Under the pieces are notes generated by a model. That model saw only the letters and a program-made list of their open reading frames with translations. It did not search any database and was not told where the DNA came from. A stretch of DNA of 64,000 bases from JABDMH01 sp965222645 (GTDB lineage: Bacteria; Bacteroidota; Bacteroidia; Chitinophagales; Saprospiraceae). Positions 16,863 through 26,716 of this stretch are shown here, one piece after another. The translations under genes were made by a program, and so were the position numbers. The first letter of the stretch is position 1. Each line of letters opens with the position of its first letter. Where the stretch lies: positions 62,001 through 126,000 of the forward strand of contig OZ244968.1 in assembly GCA_965222645.1 (NCBI GenBank), read 5' to 3'.

Positions 16863-19800
16863 ATGAGCATTAGGATAGCCCTGAGTTGTTTCATTTTTCT
16901 ATCCATTGGATGGAGTGTCTTTGGTCAGCGTACAGCTGTATATACGGAGGCAAATGCAGATTTCAAGAGGGGTCTGGAATTTTTCGATATGGGCGTCTAT
17001 GCCATGGCTCAGGATGAGTTTGCAAAAGTGCTGGACAAACTCCGTCCTGTCAATGAGCCCGAGTACAGGTTGATTAAGACCAAGGCAGAACTGTACTACG
17101 CCAGAAGCGCAGTGCGGTTGGAGCAACCAGATGGTCAAAAACTAATGTTGGATTTTGCGCGAAAACACAAGCCCGATCCCACGGCTAACGAAGCCCTTCT
17201 GGAGTTGGCAGATTACTACTTCAACGCCAAGAAATATGAAGAAGCGATTGATTTCTACGCCGAAATGGACCAGGTGGGGCTTACCGCACAGCAACGGGAT
17301 GAGGTGGTCTTCAAACATGCGTATTGCCTGTATATGAGGAAACGTTATGACGAGGCTGGGGCAAAGTTTGCTTCGGTCGCGAGTGGTGATGGTCCGTTCC
17401 AGCAAAAGGCATCTTACTATTACGGACTTTCATCATACTACGGCGGCAATTATCCCGAAGCCATCGAAGCCTGGAAACACGTGGAGAAGACACCTGCCTA
17501 CCGGAATCAGATTCCCTATTTCATTACTCAGATTTATGCAGCGGAGCAGGATTATGACCAGGTAATTGCCTATGCTGAACCGAGATTGTCATCTGGGTCA
17601 CGGTTGAAAAATGAGGCGGAAATGCATCAACTGGTGGGCCAGGCTTATTTCGAAAAAGGGGATTACAAGCGTGCTTTACCTCATCTGGTATATGCAGAGG
17701 AGCACTCTCGTCGCATGCGGGTCGAAGACTTCTACCAACTGGGCTTTGTACAATATCAGACCGGTCAATATGAGGAGGCCATTCCACAGTTTAGACAATT
17801 GGATAAGACTAAAACCGCACTGGGCCAGTCTGCGATGTATTATCTGGCCGACTGCTATATAAAGACAGGGGATTTGGCATCAGCGAGAAATGCCTTTGTC
17901 AGGGTGTCGAAATCAGACTTCGATAAAATCATGCAGGAAGATGCCTTGTTCCAGTATGCAAAATTGTCTGTAGAGCTTCATTTTGACCGCGATGCGGTAA
18001 ATGCTCTTCGTCGTTTTGCACCGGAGTCACGATATTACTCAGAAGCCCAGGCATTGCTGAGTGAGACCCTGGTCAGTACTAAAGATTACAAAGGGGCAAT
18101 CCGTCTCATCGAGTCCATCAAAGATCAATCTCCACAGATGAAGGAGGCCTATCAGAAGGTCACTTATTACCAGGGAATTGATGATTACAGCAAGGGAAAA
18201 TACGGTCAGGCACTCAGCTATTTTCAGAAATCTCTAAGCGTGCCAGTAGATACAAGAATTAAGGCCATGAGTACATTTTGGATAGGAGAAATACATCATG
18301 CCGAAAAAAAGTATGCGCAAAGTAAGATCGATTTTGATCGCTTTATCACGATGTCTTCCGGAATTAGAGATCTTCCTGCGGTCTCATCTATGGCATCAGC
18401 TCACTACAGTCAGGGCTACAACTACATCAAGACAAATGATTACAATGGGGCTCTAAAACACTTTACTATTTGCATTGACAAAATAGAATCAGGCCGGGAT
18501 CGGGATGAAGTACTTACTTCCAAGATTCTTCCTGATGCCTTCCTGAGAGCTGGTGATTGTCATTTCAAACGGAATAAATACGAATTGGCTCTGGATCAGT
18601 ACAACAAAGCCATCGCTCATGAGGCCACCGGGTACGAGTACGCTCTTTTTCAGAAGGGGATAATACAGGGGCTGCGAGGAAGGCCATCTGACAAGCTCGA
18701 TGTTTTGAAGGAACTGATCGAGTCCCATCCTAACTCGTCCTATGCAGATGATGCTTTGCTCGAACAGGCCATTACATATCAGGACATTAATCAACCTGGT
18801 GAAGCCATCCGGATTCTGGAGTACTTTGTAGAGAGCTACAAGGGAAGATCAGATCTGGTCACTGCGGGATATTTGAGGCTGGGACTAATCACATATAACC
18901 AGGGTGATGTTGAGAGAGCGCTGGATTTTTACAAGATAATATTTCAAAACAACCCAACTTCGAAAGAAGCTAAGGATGCCCTGGCTGCCATCGAAGAGAT
19001 TTATGTGGAAGACCTGGGCCGGCCGGACGATTATGTTGCCTTTGTCGAGTCGCTCCCGGGATATGAAGTTAGCGGAAGTGAGAGAGATTCTCTGCATTAC
19101 TTGGTAGCACAGCGATACTACGAAAATGCAGAATACGACCAAGCAGTCAGTGCGTTTGGGGATTATCTGGATAAATACCCACGTGGTTTCTATGTCCTGG
19201 ATGCCCTTTATAATCGTGGGGAATCATATAGCCTCTTAAGGCAATTTGACCGTGCTTTGTTGGATTATGAAAGCACATTGCAAAAAGGACAGTCACAGTA
19301 CTACCTACCAGCATTGGAGAAGGCGGCGCTGATCAGTTATAATCATGCACAAGAGTTTGAGAAAGCACATGAGTACTATGCAAAATTAGAGAAACTCACT
19401 CGTGATCCTCAGGTAAAATTTGATGCTCAGCTTGGTGCGATGAGAGCAGCTCACCGGGTGGGTGATATGAAGGCCGTTGGAACTTATGCAGATAAGGTCT
19501 CGGCAAATCCCCTGGCGAGTTCAGATGACCTTGTTGTTGCTTCCTTTTTTAGGGGAAAAATACTGTACGAGGCACGGAATTACAATAGGGCTTTGGAATT
19601 ATTCGAAGGAGTGATAGACAATTCCGATAATGAGTATACTGCAGAAGCCCGATATTCCGTAGCAGATATATTTTATGTCACTGGTGACTTCGATGGGGCA
19701 GAAGTGGCGTGCAGGAGATCTTATAGCGAAAGTAGTGCATATCCGTTCTGGGTTGCAAAGAGTCTAATTCTTCTCAGTGACATACTAGTCGCAAAGGATG

Positions 19801-19952
19801 ATCTCTTTAATGCACGTGCTGCACTTGAAGCTGTAATTGAAAATTTTACGGATGATGAAGAGTTGGTAGAGATTGCAAACGATAAACTCAAGAAAATTAC
19901 TCAGGAGGAAGACCGGAGAAATAGAATTCAGAGCGGGGACAATTCTAATTAG
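16863..19952 (+). CDS. Large exported tetratricopeptide-repeat protein
   Basis: A 1029-residue protein starting at an ATG with a clear signal peptide (MSIRIALSCFIFLSIG, cleavage near VFGQ). The mature part is TPR/SEL-like helical repeats from end to end, with many units of the form Y-x-x-A-x-x-x-F/Y: YFNAKKYEEAIDFYAEM, YFEKGDYKRALPHL, YQTGQYEEAIPQFRQL, YSKGKYGQALSYFQKS, ENAEYDQAVSAFGDYL. It should act in the periplasm or under the outer membrane as a scaffold. Its gene is followed 24 bases later by a beta-barrel gene, and similar TPR-plus-barrel pairs are common in Bacteroidota, but their function is not established to my knowledge. A promoter-like TAAATTTG lies upstream. Confidence 0.85.
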   Translation: MSIRIALSCFIFLSIGWSVFGQRTAVYTEANADFKRGLEFFDMGVYAMAQDEFAKVLDKLRPVNEPEYRLIKTKAELYYARSAVRLEQPDGQKLMLDFARKHKPDPTANEALLELADYYFNAKKYEEAIDFYAEMDQVGLTAQQRDEVVFKHAYCLYMRKRYDEAGAKFASVASGDGPFQQKASYYYGLSSYYGGNYPEAIEAWKHVEKTPAYRNQIPYFITQIYAAEQDYDQVIAYAEPRLSSGSRLKNEAEMHQLVGQAYFEKGDYKRALPHLVYAEEHSRRMRVEDFYQLGFVQYQTGQYEEAIPQFRQLDKTKTALGQSAMYYLADCYIKTGDLASARNAFVRVSKSDFDKIMQEDALFQYAKLSVELHFDRDAVNALRRFAPESRYYSEAQALLSETLVSTKDYKGAIRLIESIKDQSPQMKEAYQKVTYYQGIDDYSKGKYGQALSYFQKSLSVPVDTRIKAMSTFWIGEIHHAEKKYAQSKIDFDRFITMSSGIRDLPAVSSMASAHYSQGYNYIKTNDYNGALKHFTICIDKIESGRDRDEVLTSKILPDAFLRAGDCHFKRNKYELALDQYNKAIAHEATGYEYALFQKGIIQGLRGRPSDKLDVLKELIESHPNSSYADDALLEQAITYQDINQPGEAIRILEYFVESYKGRSDLVTAGYLRLGLITYNQGDVERALDFYKIIFQNNPTSKEAKDALAAIEEIYVEDLGRPDDYVAFVESLPGYEVSGSERDSLHYLVAQRYYENAEYDQAVSAFGDYLDKYPRGFYVLDALYNRGESYSLLRQFDRALLDYESTLQKGQSQYYLPALEKAALISYNHAQEFEKAHEYYAKLEKLTRDPQVKFDAQLGAMRAAHRVGDMKAVGTYADKVSANPLASSDDLVVASFFRGKILYEARNYNRALELFEGVIDNSDNEYTAEARYSVADIFYVTGDFDGAEVACRRSYSESSAYPFWVAKSLILLSDILVAKDDLFNARAALEAVIENFTDDEELVEIANDKLKKITQEEDRRNRIQSGDNSN

Positions 19953-19976
19953 AAGTTTTTGAAAAGAAGGATCACA

Positions 19977-21587
19977 ATGAATATTCGACAATATTTTACG
20001 ATAGTACTTTTATTGATTGTTTGTAATACCTTTTTGGTTGGTCAGGATCTCGAAACTGAGACAGTGGAGGTGGTCAAGGATTTTGAAGCCAGACTGGCAG
20101 ATGCTCATAAAATTAAATTAATGCCTGCTCCCGAGGTCAAAGCAGTGAGTGACAAACGTTTTGACTACATACTGGATCAAAAAATAATTCCGATCGAATA
20201 TTTACCGGCTGCCATAAAGGCTCTTTCGTTGCCTACAGATCCAGTCGATGTGGGATATCGAGGATTTGTGAAAGCGGGTTTTGGATATCCCTTGTCGCCA
20301 TATCTGGATGCCGGATATTTGATGGGAGATCCTGAGGCCAATAATTTATTTGCTCGAATATCTCATCATTCTGCCAACGATGATAATGTGGAAAATCAGA
20401 GGTTTAGTGATTCTGATTTTTTGCTAAAGGGAGTGGCTCATACACCCTATGGCTTTGCGGTAGAGGGGACAGGTCATGCAGGCCTTGACAATCACTATTT
20501 TTATGGTTATAAAAGAGATGAGCGCTCATTTATAGATGACGATGTAAGAAATAAACTAAACCTTTTTGATCTGGGGATAAAACTTTACAATAGTGCGGAA
20601 AGTGAAAGCAAATTTAACTACTGGGCTGGATTTAATGCATATCGATTTGGAAATAATTTTGCCACTCGCGAGACGGGTCTAAATATTGATTTGGGTCTCA
20701 CAAAATGGTTTGGAAATAATCCGCTTAGTTTGACACTGGGTACAGATCTATCTCGTCTAAAGGACACGCAAATAAGAAAAATAAATAATTTCTTTATTAA
20801 CCCTACGTTCAGTTTCGGCACACAAAGTTTGAGATTTAGAATGGGAGGGAAATTAGCAACATCTAATGAAGAGTACTATGTATTCCCTGATGTTGAGCTT
20901 GTATTAAACTTAGCTGGAAACGGACTATCACTTTTTGCCGGTGCTGATGGTGGCCTCAGAAAAAATAGCTTCAAAATACTTTCGGAATATAATCCGTTTT
21001 TAGTACCTGAGTTAAGCGATACAAAAAATAGTGTTTTTTATGACTTTTATGGCGGAGTGAAAGGCGCATTTTCAGGCATTGAGTACAGCGGCCAGATAGG
21101 TTTCAAGCCTACCGACGATCTAGTGCTTTTTCAGGTGAATCAGGATAAGTATTGGAACCGTTTTGATGTACTCTATGACACGGCTAATATCATCTACGTA
21201 CAAGCTAGTTTAAAAGGAAATCTATTTACAAATATTGATATTTCGGCATCAATAATCAAGAATATTTATGATCTCACTCTTGAAGAGGAGCCTTGGTATT
21301 TGCCAAAACTCCAGGCCACCGCTGGAATAAGTTACCTTGCAATGGATAGGCGTTTGAGACTGAAAGGTGATATTTATTTTACTGATCCGGTGGAATATCA
21401 ACCCCTGGATTTTCCCGATGAGCCCAATACCCTTCTCGACATAAGTCTTGGTGCCGATTTTTATCTTACGGATCATTTCGGTTTATTCCTGCACCTAAAT
21501 AATCTCTCTGCCAATAAGTATCGCAGATGGTATGGTTATCCCGGATACGGGCTCAATGTACTAGGTGGCTTGACGGCCAGGTTCTGA
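19977..21587 (+). CDS. Outer-membrane beta-barrel protein, partner of the TPR protein
   Basis: A 536-residue exported protein with a signal peptide (YFTIVLLLIVCNTFLVGQ) and a body of alternating beta strands such as GYRGFVKAGFGYPLSPYLDAG and YYVFPDVELVLNLAGNGL, ending in a barrel-closing FLHLNNLSANKYRRW...GLTARF with a C-terminal Phe. No plug domain is visible, so it is not a complete TonB-dependent receptor, although its C-terminal part resembles one. The ATG at 19977 has an AGAAGG ribosome-like site at good distance; an upstream TTG at 19959 is less likely. It is 24 bases downstream of the TPR gene and probably co-transcribed with it. Confidence 0.8.
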   Translation: MNIRQYFTIVLLLIVCNTFLVGQDLETETVEVVKDFEARLADAHKIKLMPAPEVKAVSDKRFDYILDQKIIPIEYLPAAIKALSLPTDPVDVGYRGFVKAGFGYPLSPYLDAGYLMGDPEANNLFARISHHSANDDNVENQRFSDSDFLLKGVAHTPYGFAVEGTGHAGLDNHYFYGYKRDERSFIDDDVRNKLNLFDLGIKLYNSAESESKFNYWAGFNAYRFGNNFATRETGLNIDLGLTKWFGNNPLSLTLGTDLSRLKDTQIRKINNFFINPTFSFGTQSLRFRMGGKLATSNEEYYVFPDVELVLNLAGNGLSLFAGADGGLRKNSFKILSEYNPFLVPELSDTKNSVFYDFYGGVKGAFSGIEYSGQIGFKPTDDLVLFQVNQDKYWNRFDVLYDTANIIYVQASLKGNLFTNIDISASIIKNIYDLTLEEEPWYLPKLQATAGISYLAMDRRLRLKGDIYFTDPVEYQPLDFPDEPNTLLDISLGADFYLTDHFGLFLHLNNLSANKYRRWYGYPGYGLNVLGGLTARF

Positions 21588-21676
21588 AATTAGATACTTC
21601 AGGTGCATTTTCTCGTTTATGCAACCATAATGCATTATTTTGGTCTTTATTAGAAATCATTGGATAAAAAATCATT

Positions 21677-22393
21677 ATGGTCAAAGCCACTATTTCAACA
21701 TTTATTTTTTGTCTCGTCTTGAATTTCTATACATGTGCGCAGAAAGGGATACAGGGTGAAGGCCCTGTCGTAGAGAAATCTGTCTCCGTGAGTCCGTTTT
21801 CAGGGATTAGGAATTCTCTTAGTGCCTCAGTGCATTTAAGTCGAGGTGCTCAGAAAGACATTTTGATGAAGGGACAGGCAAACATTTTGGACAATATCGA
21901 ACTGAGTGTAAAAAATGGTCATTTACACATTAAGAACAAGAAGAACGTACGCCGGTCGGGTAAAGTGGAGATTTATATCACTATGCCATCGATTGATAAT
22001 CTGAGTGTGAGCGGATCGGGTCATATCAGGTCTCAAGATCATTTTGCTGATCTCAAAGATCTAACACTTGCCATTTCAGGTTCTGGCGATATACTCGTGG
22101 CAGTAAATGCCCGGAAAGTAGATGCTCAGATAAGTGGCTCAGGCAATGTCTCAGTCTCCGGAAGATCTCAGGATCTGGAGGTCCGGGTGAGTGGCTCCGG
22201 AAATGTCCGCGCAGACGATTTGCAGGTGACACATTGTAATGTATCCATTTCCGGATCCGGTGATGTAAATGTACACGTTGACAAATCATTGGATGTCCAG
22301 ATTGCGGGGAGTGGCGATGTCAGATACCAGGGATCTGTGGATAAGATATCATCTAAAATTGTGGGATCCGGAGATGTGAGATCCTCCCAGTAA
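21677..22393 (+). CDS. DUF2807 (GIN head domain) exported protein
   Basis: A 238-residue protein with a signal peptide ending near FYTCAQKG. The mature part is the right-handed beta-helical DUF2807 domain, shown by the repeated S/G-x-SGSGDV/I/N turns: VSGSGHI, ISGSGDI, ISGSGNV, VSGSGNV, ISGSGDV, IAGSGDV, VGSGDV. Such domains occur on secreted Bacteroidota proteins of unknown ligand. The internal sequence repeats are coding repeats, not a DNA array. It stands 80 bases upstream of proB on the same strand with no evident functional link. Confidence 0.88.
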   Translation: MVKATISTFIFCLVLNFYTCAQKGIQGEGPVVEKSVSVSPFSGIRNSLSASVHLSRGAQKDILMKGQANILDNIELSVKNGHLHIKNKKNVRRSGKVEIYITMPSIDNLSVSGSGHIRSQDHFADLKDLTLAISGSGDILVAVNARKVDAQISGSGNVSVSGRSQDLEVRVSGSGNVRADDLQVTHCNVSISGSGDVNVHVDKSLDVQIAGSGDVRYQGSVDKISSKIVGSGDVRSSQ

Positions 22394-22473
22394 AATACCT
22401 GCTGCAAACATCTCCTCCAAAAACATCAATTTGCCAGGAGTCATATCTTTGGGGCCCAAAATGATCCTTTGCT

Positions 22474-23550
22474 ATGATCGTTGTAAAAGTGGGAACCAAT
22501 GTCTTATCGGTAGCCGATGGGTCACTTGATGTTCCCGCGATTGAGCACCTTGTTGAACAGATTTCCTCGTTATTACATCGAGGGGAGAGAGTCATTTTAG
22601 TGAGTTCCGGAGCAGTCGGAGCCGGGAGGAAAGTCCTCGGTGATCTATCCAGTGACCTGAGCCTTGTGGAGCGCAAGCAGCTTCTTGCCGCGGTGGGGCA
22701 ACCACATTTGCTGCAGCTCTACTATCGGTTGTTTGCAAAGAGAGGTATTCATGTTGCTCAAATTCTTGCCTCAAAGGACGATTTTCGTGACAGAAAACAC
22801 TATTTGCATATGCGGGATTGCTTCGAAGCAATTCTCAGGGAGAGGGTCATACCGATTGTGAATGAAAACGATGTGATTGCTGTAGAGGAGTTGATGTTTA
22901 CAGACAATGATGAACTAGCTGCTTTGATTGCTGCTATGCTCAATGCTTCCTCACTGTACGTCCTGACTAATGTCGATGGAGTATATCAGGATGAGGTGGT
23001 CGTTGGGGAGGGTCCTGAAGTGATTGAAGAAATCGATCCCGAAGATCCGTTTCACTCGCATCTGGATGCATCGAAGAAGTCGAGTTTTGGTCGGGGAGGC
23101 ATGATGACCAAGTACCGGATAAGTCGCCGGCTTGCACATTCCGGTATAGATGTCTACATCGCCAATGGCAAGAAAAGAAATACACTGATCAATTTATATG
23201 CTGGGAAGCGTATAGGCACGCACTTTCTAAAAAGTCAAAAACTTTCCTCTGTCAAGAAATGGATAACCTACCAGGGCAGTGCTAGTAAAGGACGAGTCGA
23301 AGTAAATCAGGGAGCAGTGGAAGCACTCACCGATGAGAAAAAGGCAGCCTCATTACTACCGATAGGCATTGTGCACATCAATGAACCGTTCGACAAGGGT
23401 GATCTGGTCACAATATGTGATTCTGATCAACGCCAGATCGGAATTGGGATTGCTCAGTATTCTGCTAAAACCCTAAAGAAGTATCTCGGGAGACAAGGAC
23501 AAAGGCCTCTGATTCATTATGACTACCTTGTGCTGAATCATGAGCGATAG
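22474..23550 (+). CDS. proB: Glutamate 5-kinase
   Basis: A 358-residue amino-acid kinase that phosphorylates glutamate to glutamyl-5-phosphate, first step of proline synthesis. VVKVGTNVLS opens the kinase fold, VSSGAVGAG is the nucleotide/glutamate loop, NENDVIAVEELMFTDNDELAALIA holds the substrate-binding Asn and Asp, and GRGGMMTKYRISRRLAHSG is the lysine-rich phosphate region. The last 80 residues (STRSKGRVEVNQGAVEAL-like, GIVHINEPFDKGDLV) are the PUA domain usual in bacterial ProB. The proA start overlaps its end by 11 bases, which indicates coupled translation. Confidence 0.94.
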   Translation: MIVVKVGTNVLSVADGSLDVPAIEHLVEQISSLLHRGERVILVSSGAVGAGRKVLGDLSSDLSLVERKQLLAAVGQPHLLQLYYRLFAKRGIHVAQILASKDDFRDRKHYLHMRDCFEAILRERVIPIVNENDVIAVEELMFTDNDELAALIAAMLNASSLYVLTNVDGVYQDEVVVGEGPEVIEEIDPEDPFHSHLDASKKSSFGRGGMMTKYRISRRLAHSGIDVYIANGKKRNTLINLYAGKRIGTHFLKSQKLSSVKKWITYQGSASKGRVEVNQGAVEALTDEKKAASLLPIGIVHINEPFDKGDLVTICDSDQRQIGIGIAQYSAKTLKKYLGRQGQRPLIHYDYLVLNHER

Positions 23551-24805
23551 AAGAAGATCTGAAATTTTGGATGCCCTGGGTGCCTGTAATAAAGTCAAAC
23601 GTAAACTGGCTTCTATGCATCCAGGAGAGATCGATGAAATACTATTGAAGCTGGCGGATAGGACGGAGTCACAAGTCTATGAGATCCTGGCTGAGAACAG
23701 GAAAGATCTGGTGAGGATGGATCGAAGTGATCCCAAATATGATCGTCTGGAACTGACTGAAGACAGGCTGGCAATGATTGTTCGAGATCTCAGATCTGTT
23801 GTAAGCATGCCGACTCCTCTCCATCGGGAATTGGAGCAGCGGGTTGTTCCCAGTGGCTTGAAGCTGCAAAAGGTAAGTGTACCGATAGGAGTGATCGGTG
23901 TGATTTACGAATCAAGGCCCAATGTGACATTTGATGTTTTCGCATTGTGTATCAAAGCGGGAAACGCTGTTGTACTAAAGGGGAGTAAAGATGCTCATTA
24001 TTCCAATGTCAAAATTGTCGAGATAATCAAGGATACCCTGGCAGATCATGATTTACGTGACGCTGTTTTCCTGGCGCCTTCAGAACGCACTTATCTCTCT
24101 TCGATTTTAGAAGCCTCTGATCTGATTGACGTAATTATCCCCAGGGGGTCCCAGGGTTTGATTGATCACGTACGGGCTCATGCCACAGTTCCTGTGATAG
24201 AGACCGGCGCCGGAATAGTTCATATCTATTATGACAAAGGGGCTGACCTTGATAAGGGCAGAAGTATCATTCTCAATTCTAAAACCCGGAGAGTTAGCGT
24301 TTGCAACGCTTTAGATTGTTTGTTGATTCACAAAGCACGGTTGCACGACCTCGCGAAAATTTTGGCCGGTGCTGATCAACAATTTAAGCTGAAAATCTAT
24401 GCAGACAACCTCGCTTACGAGGGTTTACAGGGGAGCTACGATTCCGACCTGTTATTTCGGGCTACGGAGGATCACTTTGGAACGGAGTTTTTGTCGATGC
24501 AAATGGCAATAAAGACCGTCGATGGAATAAATGAAGCGATGAGCCACATCGACCGTTACAGCTCGAGACATACTGAAGCTGTGGTCACAGATGATGCTGA
24601 GGTCGCCGACTCCTTTATGCAGGGAGTGGATGCCGCCGCCGTATATCACAATGCATCCACGTCATTCACTGATGGCGCAGAATTTGGGCTTGGGGCGGAA
24701 ATTGGGATCAGTACACAAAAATTGCATGCCAGGGGACCTATGGGTCTCAACGAGCTTACCAGCTACAAGTGGAAGGTATTTGGAAGTGGACACATCCGCT
24801 CATAG
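23540..24805 (+). CDS. proA: Glutamate-5-semialdehyde dehydrogenase (gamma-glutamyl phosphate reductase)
   Basis: A 421-residue aldehyde-dehydrogenase-fold enzyme that reduces glutamyl-5-phosphate with NADPH to the semialdehyde. The N-terminal VPIGVIGVIYESRPNVT, the cofactor segment LKGSKDAHYSN, the PRGSQGLIDHVR block and the catalytic Cys in KTRRVSVCNALDCLLIH are all where ProA has them; the C-terminal HNASTSFTDGAEFGLGAEIGI completes the active site. Length normal. ATG overlaps the end of proB by 11 bases. The semialdehyde is also the product of RocD, encoded nearby. Confidence 0.94.
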   Translation: MSDRRRSEILDALGACNKVKRKLASMHPGEIDEILLKLADRTESQVYEILAENRKDLVRMDRSDPKYDRLELTEDRLAMIVRDLRSVVSMPTPLHRELEQRVVPSGLKLQKVSVPIGVIGVIYESRPNVTFDVFALCIKAGNAVVLKGSKDAHYSNVKIVEIIKDTLADHDLRDAVFLAPSERTYLSSILEASDLIDVIIPRGSQGLIDHVRAHATVPVIETGAGIVHIYYDKGADLDKGRSIILNSKTRRVSVCNALDCLLIHKARLHDLAKILAGADQQFKLKIYADNLAYEGLQGSYDSDLLFRATEDHFGTEFLSMQMAIKTVDGINEAMSHIDRYSSRHTEAVVTDDAEVADSFMQGVDAAAVYHNASTSFTDGAEFGLGAEIGISTQKLHARGPMGLNELTSYKWKVFGSGHIRS

Positions 24806-24834
24806 CCTGGCTGGTAGATTGTTTGGACTTGCTA

Positions 24835-25326
24835 CTAGATCGTCACAGTAAAAGACCTTCTATCCTTATCTAGATTTTTTGACTTTCTCTTTTGAGCAAA
24901 CTCCAGATGAATCATGTTTATCTGATCTTCCAATTGTTCGATTAGAACAGTGCTGGTAATTTGGACACTTATGATTTCTATTGGGGGGATCTCACATCGC
25001 AGTAGACATCTTATTGTCTTCAGCCGACCATCACCTTCCATAAAACATCGTTGCCTCTCCATCAACAATTTCTGGCCATTAAGATTGATTTGCATGTGCC
25101 TCTGTAAATATTCCAACGTGGTGTTGCACACCAACGAATCATTGGTACTACCATCTATTTGATCTCCGATTGCGAGAAGAATGTCGTCTGCAAAGACACG
25201 GCAATCCAGTTCAATGGCATTCTCTTTTTGAATGACATGGCTTATGCTGACATAAAATTCATGTCTATTGATATCTGTTAAGAGACATATCACCACATAC
25301 GTCAGGACAAGGATCCTAGAGACCAT
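24835..25326 (-). CDS. DUF6702 family exported protein
   Basis: A 163-residue protein read from the ATG at 25326. A single hydrophobic N-terminal segment (VLTYVVICLLTD) acts as signal or anchor, followed by HEFYVSISHVIQKENAIELDCRVFADDI, the typical DUF6702 start, and NTVLIEQL-like TSTVLIEQLEDQINMIHLE near the C-terminus. A longer frame exists up to 25461 but it lies inside the M28 gene. The family is found almost only in Bacteroidota, commonly next to M28 peptidases, and has no established function. Its start overlaps the M28 stop by 11 bases. Confidence 0.85.
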   Translation of the reverse strand: MVSRILVLTYVVICLLTDINRHEFYVSISHVIQKENAIELDCRVFADDILLAIGDQIDGSTNDSLVCNTTLEYLQRHMQINLNGQKLLMERQRCFMEGDGRLKTIRCLLRCEIPPIEIISVQITSTVLIEQLEDQINMIHLEFAQKRKSKNLDKDRRSFTVTI

Positions 25327-26716
25327 ACTGTGATATGAGATATATGATCGTTGCAATGGAAGCTGTACCAAGTTCCAGTTCTCTGGGATGAACCGTCTCA
25401 AAGACATCATTTGCCGAATGGTGCAAATCAAACATTTTCTGACCGTCAACGCTAAGTCCAATCATAGGTGTATTATCTGCCCTGTGCAGTGGACCGATAT
25501 CGACACCGCCACCACCTTTACTCATGTACGAAATGGTATTTTTTGGGAACACCCCCAGCCATCCCCTCATCTTCTCAAGCTGTGCCTCACTGCCTGTAAA
25601 CCCGAATCCCCGCGGAGTAAATCCACCTGCATCACTTTCGATTGCCACAATGTGATTCTCCTCGCTGGATATAGCTTCCTCAGCATATTTTATTCCTCCT
25701 CTTGTGCCATTTTCTTCATTGATAAACATCACAGCTCTAATGGTACGTTTGGGTCTGATACCCGAGTCCTGGATTAGTTTCAGGGCTCCCAGAGCATGCA
25801 TACACCCCGCACCATCGTCATGAGCACCATGTCCTACATCCCATGAATCCAGATGGCCGCCTACAACAATAATCTCGTCGGGGTGTTCGGATCCGGTGAT
25901 TTCCGCAATGACGTTATAGGACTGAGCATCCGGATGCCATTTGCTGTGAATTTCCAACTCGAGTTGAGCACGGGGATCAAGCGTAAGCAAATCGTGTAGC
26001 CGGTCTGCAGATGCAACTCCTAAAGCTGCTGCCGGGATAGAATCGAGTCCTTCCCTGTATTGTCCCACTCCGGTGTGTGGTACATCATCATATGATGAGC
26101 TCACGCTCCTGATTACACTTGCAACGGCGCCCTTTTCGGCCGCTTTTATGGCTCCCTGACTCCGGGTTGGCACATTGGCTCCGTACGAAGCTCCAGTAGA
26201 AATATTGGTTTGATCAAACAGTGCATTGTAGAATACAATTTTACCTTCAACGTCCTTTCTCGACAATCGTTCCAGCTCAAGAAGGGATCCCACCTCCACC
26301 ACTTCAGATCGCAATCCCCCGTCAGGGGTCTTAACGGATCCACCAATGGCTAATACCTCCAGGTCATGCTTTCCACCTTTGGTGTCCCATAACACTGCAC
26401 TCTCGGGCAATCCCCTGGACCAATGGGGTACCATCACCGGTTGCAGGGTCACCCGATCAAACCCACAGGTGTCCATCACATCTCGAACCCATTCAATCGC
26501 GTCCACGGAATTTTTCGAACCACTTAACCTTGGTCCCAGGTAGCAAAGGTCTTTCAGCCATCGGTAGCTCTGCCGCTTGGTTAGAGCCTCGTCAAAGTAA
26601 GACCGGGTAATATCTACATCGTGATTGTTCTGGGCCTTGCCGGTGACACTCAAAGCCAGGATCAATAGAAAAACTGAATAGAGTCGAAGCTTCTTATAGG
26701 GATCCAAATACACCAT
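25316..26716 (-). CDS. M28 family zinc metallopeptidase, exported
   Basis: A 466-residue secreted peptidase with an N-terminal signal (LRLYSVFLLILALSVTGKAQ) and a PA-like insertion. The zinc ligands of clan MH are visible in order: GGHLDSWDVGHGAHDDGAG (His and bridging Asp), INEENGTRGGIKY (catalytic Glu and zinc-binding Glu), AIESDAGGFTPRGFGF (Asp) and DIGPLHRADNTPMIGL (His). Members release N-terminal amino acids from peptides. It overlaps DUF6702 downstream and also the secreted gene upstream by 23 bases, so the three genes form one operon. It stays in the periplasm or at the outer membrane. Confidence 0.93.
   Translation of the reverse strand: MVYLDPYKKLRLYSVFLLILALSVTGKAQNNHDVDITRSYFDEALTKRQSYRWLKDLCYLGPRLSGSKNSVDAIEWVRDVMDTCGFDRVTLQPVMVPHWSRGLPESAVLWDTKGGKHDLEVLAIGGSVKTPDGGLRSEVVEVGSLLELERLSRKDVEGKIVFYNALFDQTNISTGASYGANVPTRSQGAIKAAEKGAVASVIRSVSSSYDDVPHTGVGQYREGLDSIPAAALGVASADRLHDLLTLDPRAQLELEIHSKWHPDAQSYNVIAEITGSEHPDEIIVVGGHLDSWDVGHGAHDDGAGCMHALGALKLIQDSGIRPKRTIRAVMFINEENGTRGGIKYAEEAISSEENHIVAIESDAGGFTPRGFGFTGSEAQLEKMRGWLGVFPKNTISYMSKGGGGVDIGPLHRADNTPMIGLSVDGQKMFDLHHSANDVFETVHPRELELGTASIATIIYLISQYGL

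Noticed and set aside
22013..22381. Repeating GGATCCGG/AGTGGCTCC-like units that might suggest a DNA repeat array
   Set aside because: They encode the SGSGDV turns of the DUF2807 domain, vary in spacing and are part of a gene.
25327..25461. N-terminal extension of the DUF6702 gene
   Set aside because: It lies wholly inside the M28 peptidase and would precede the signal segment.
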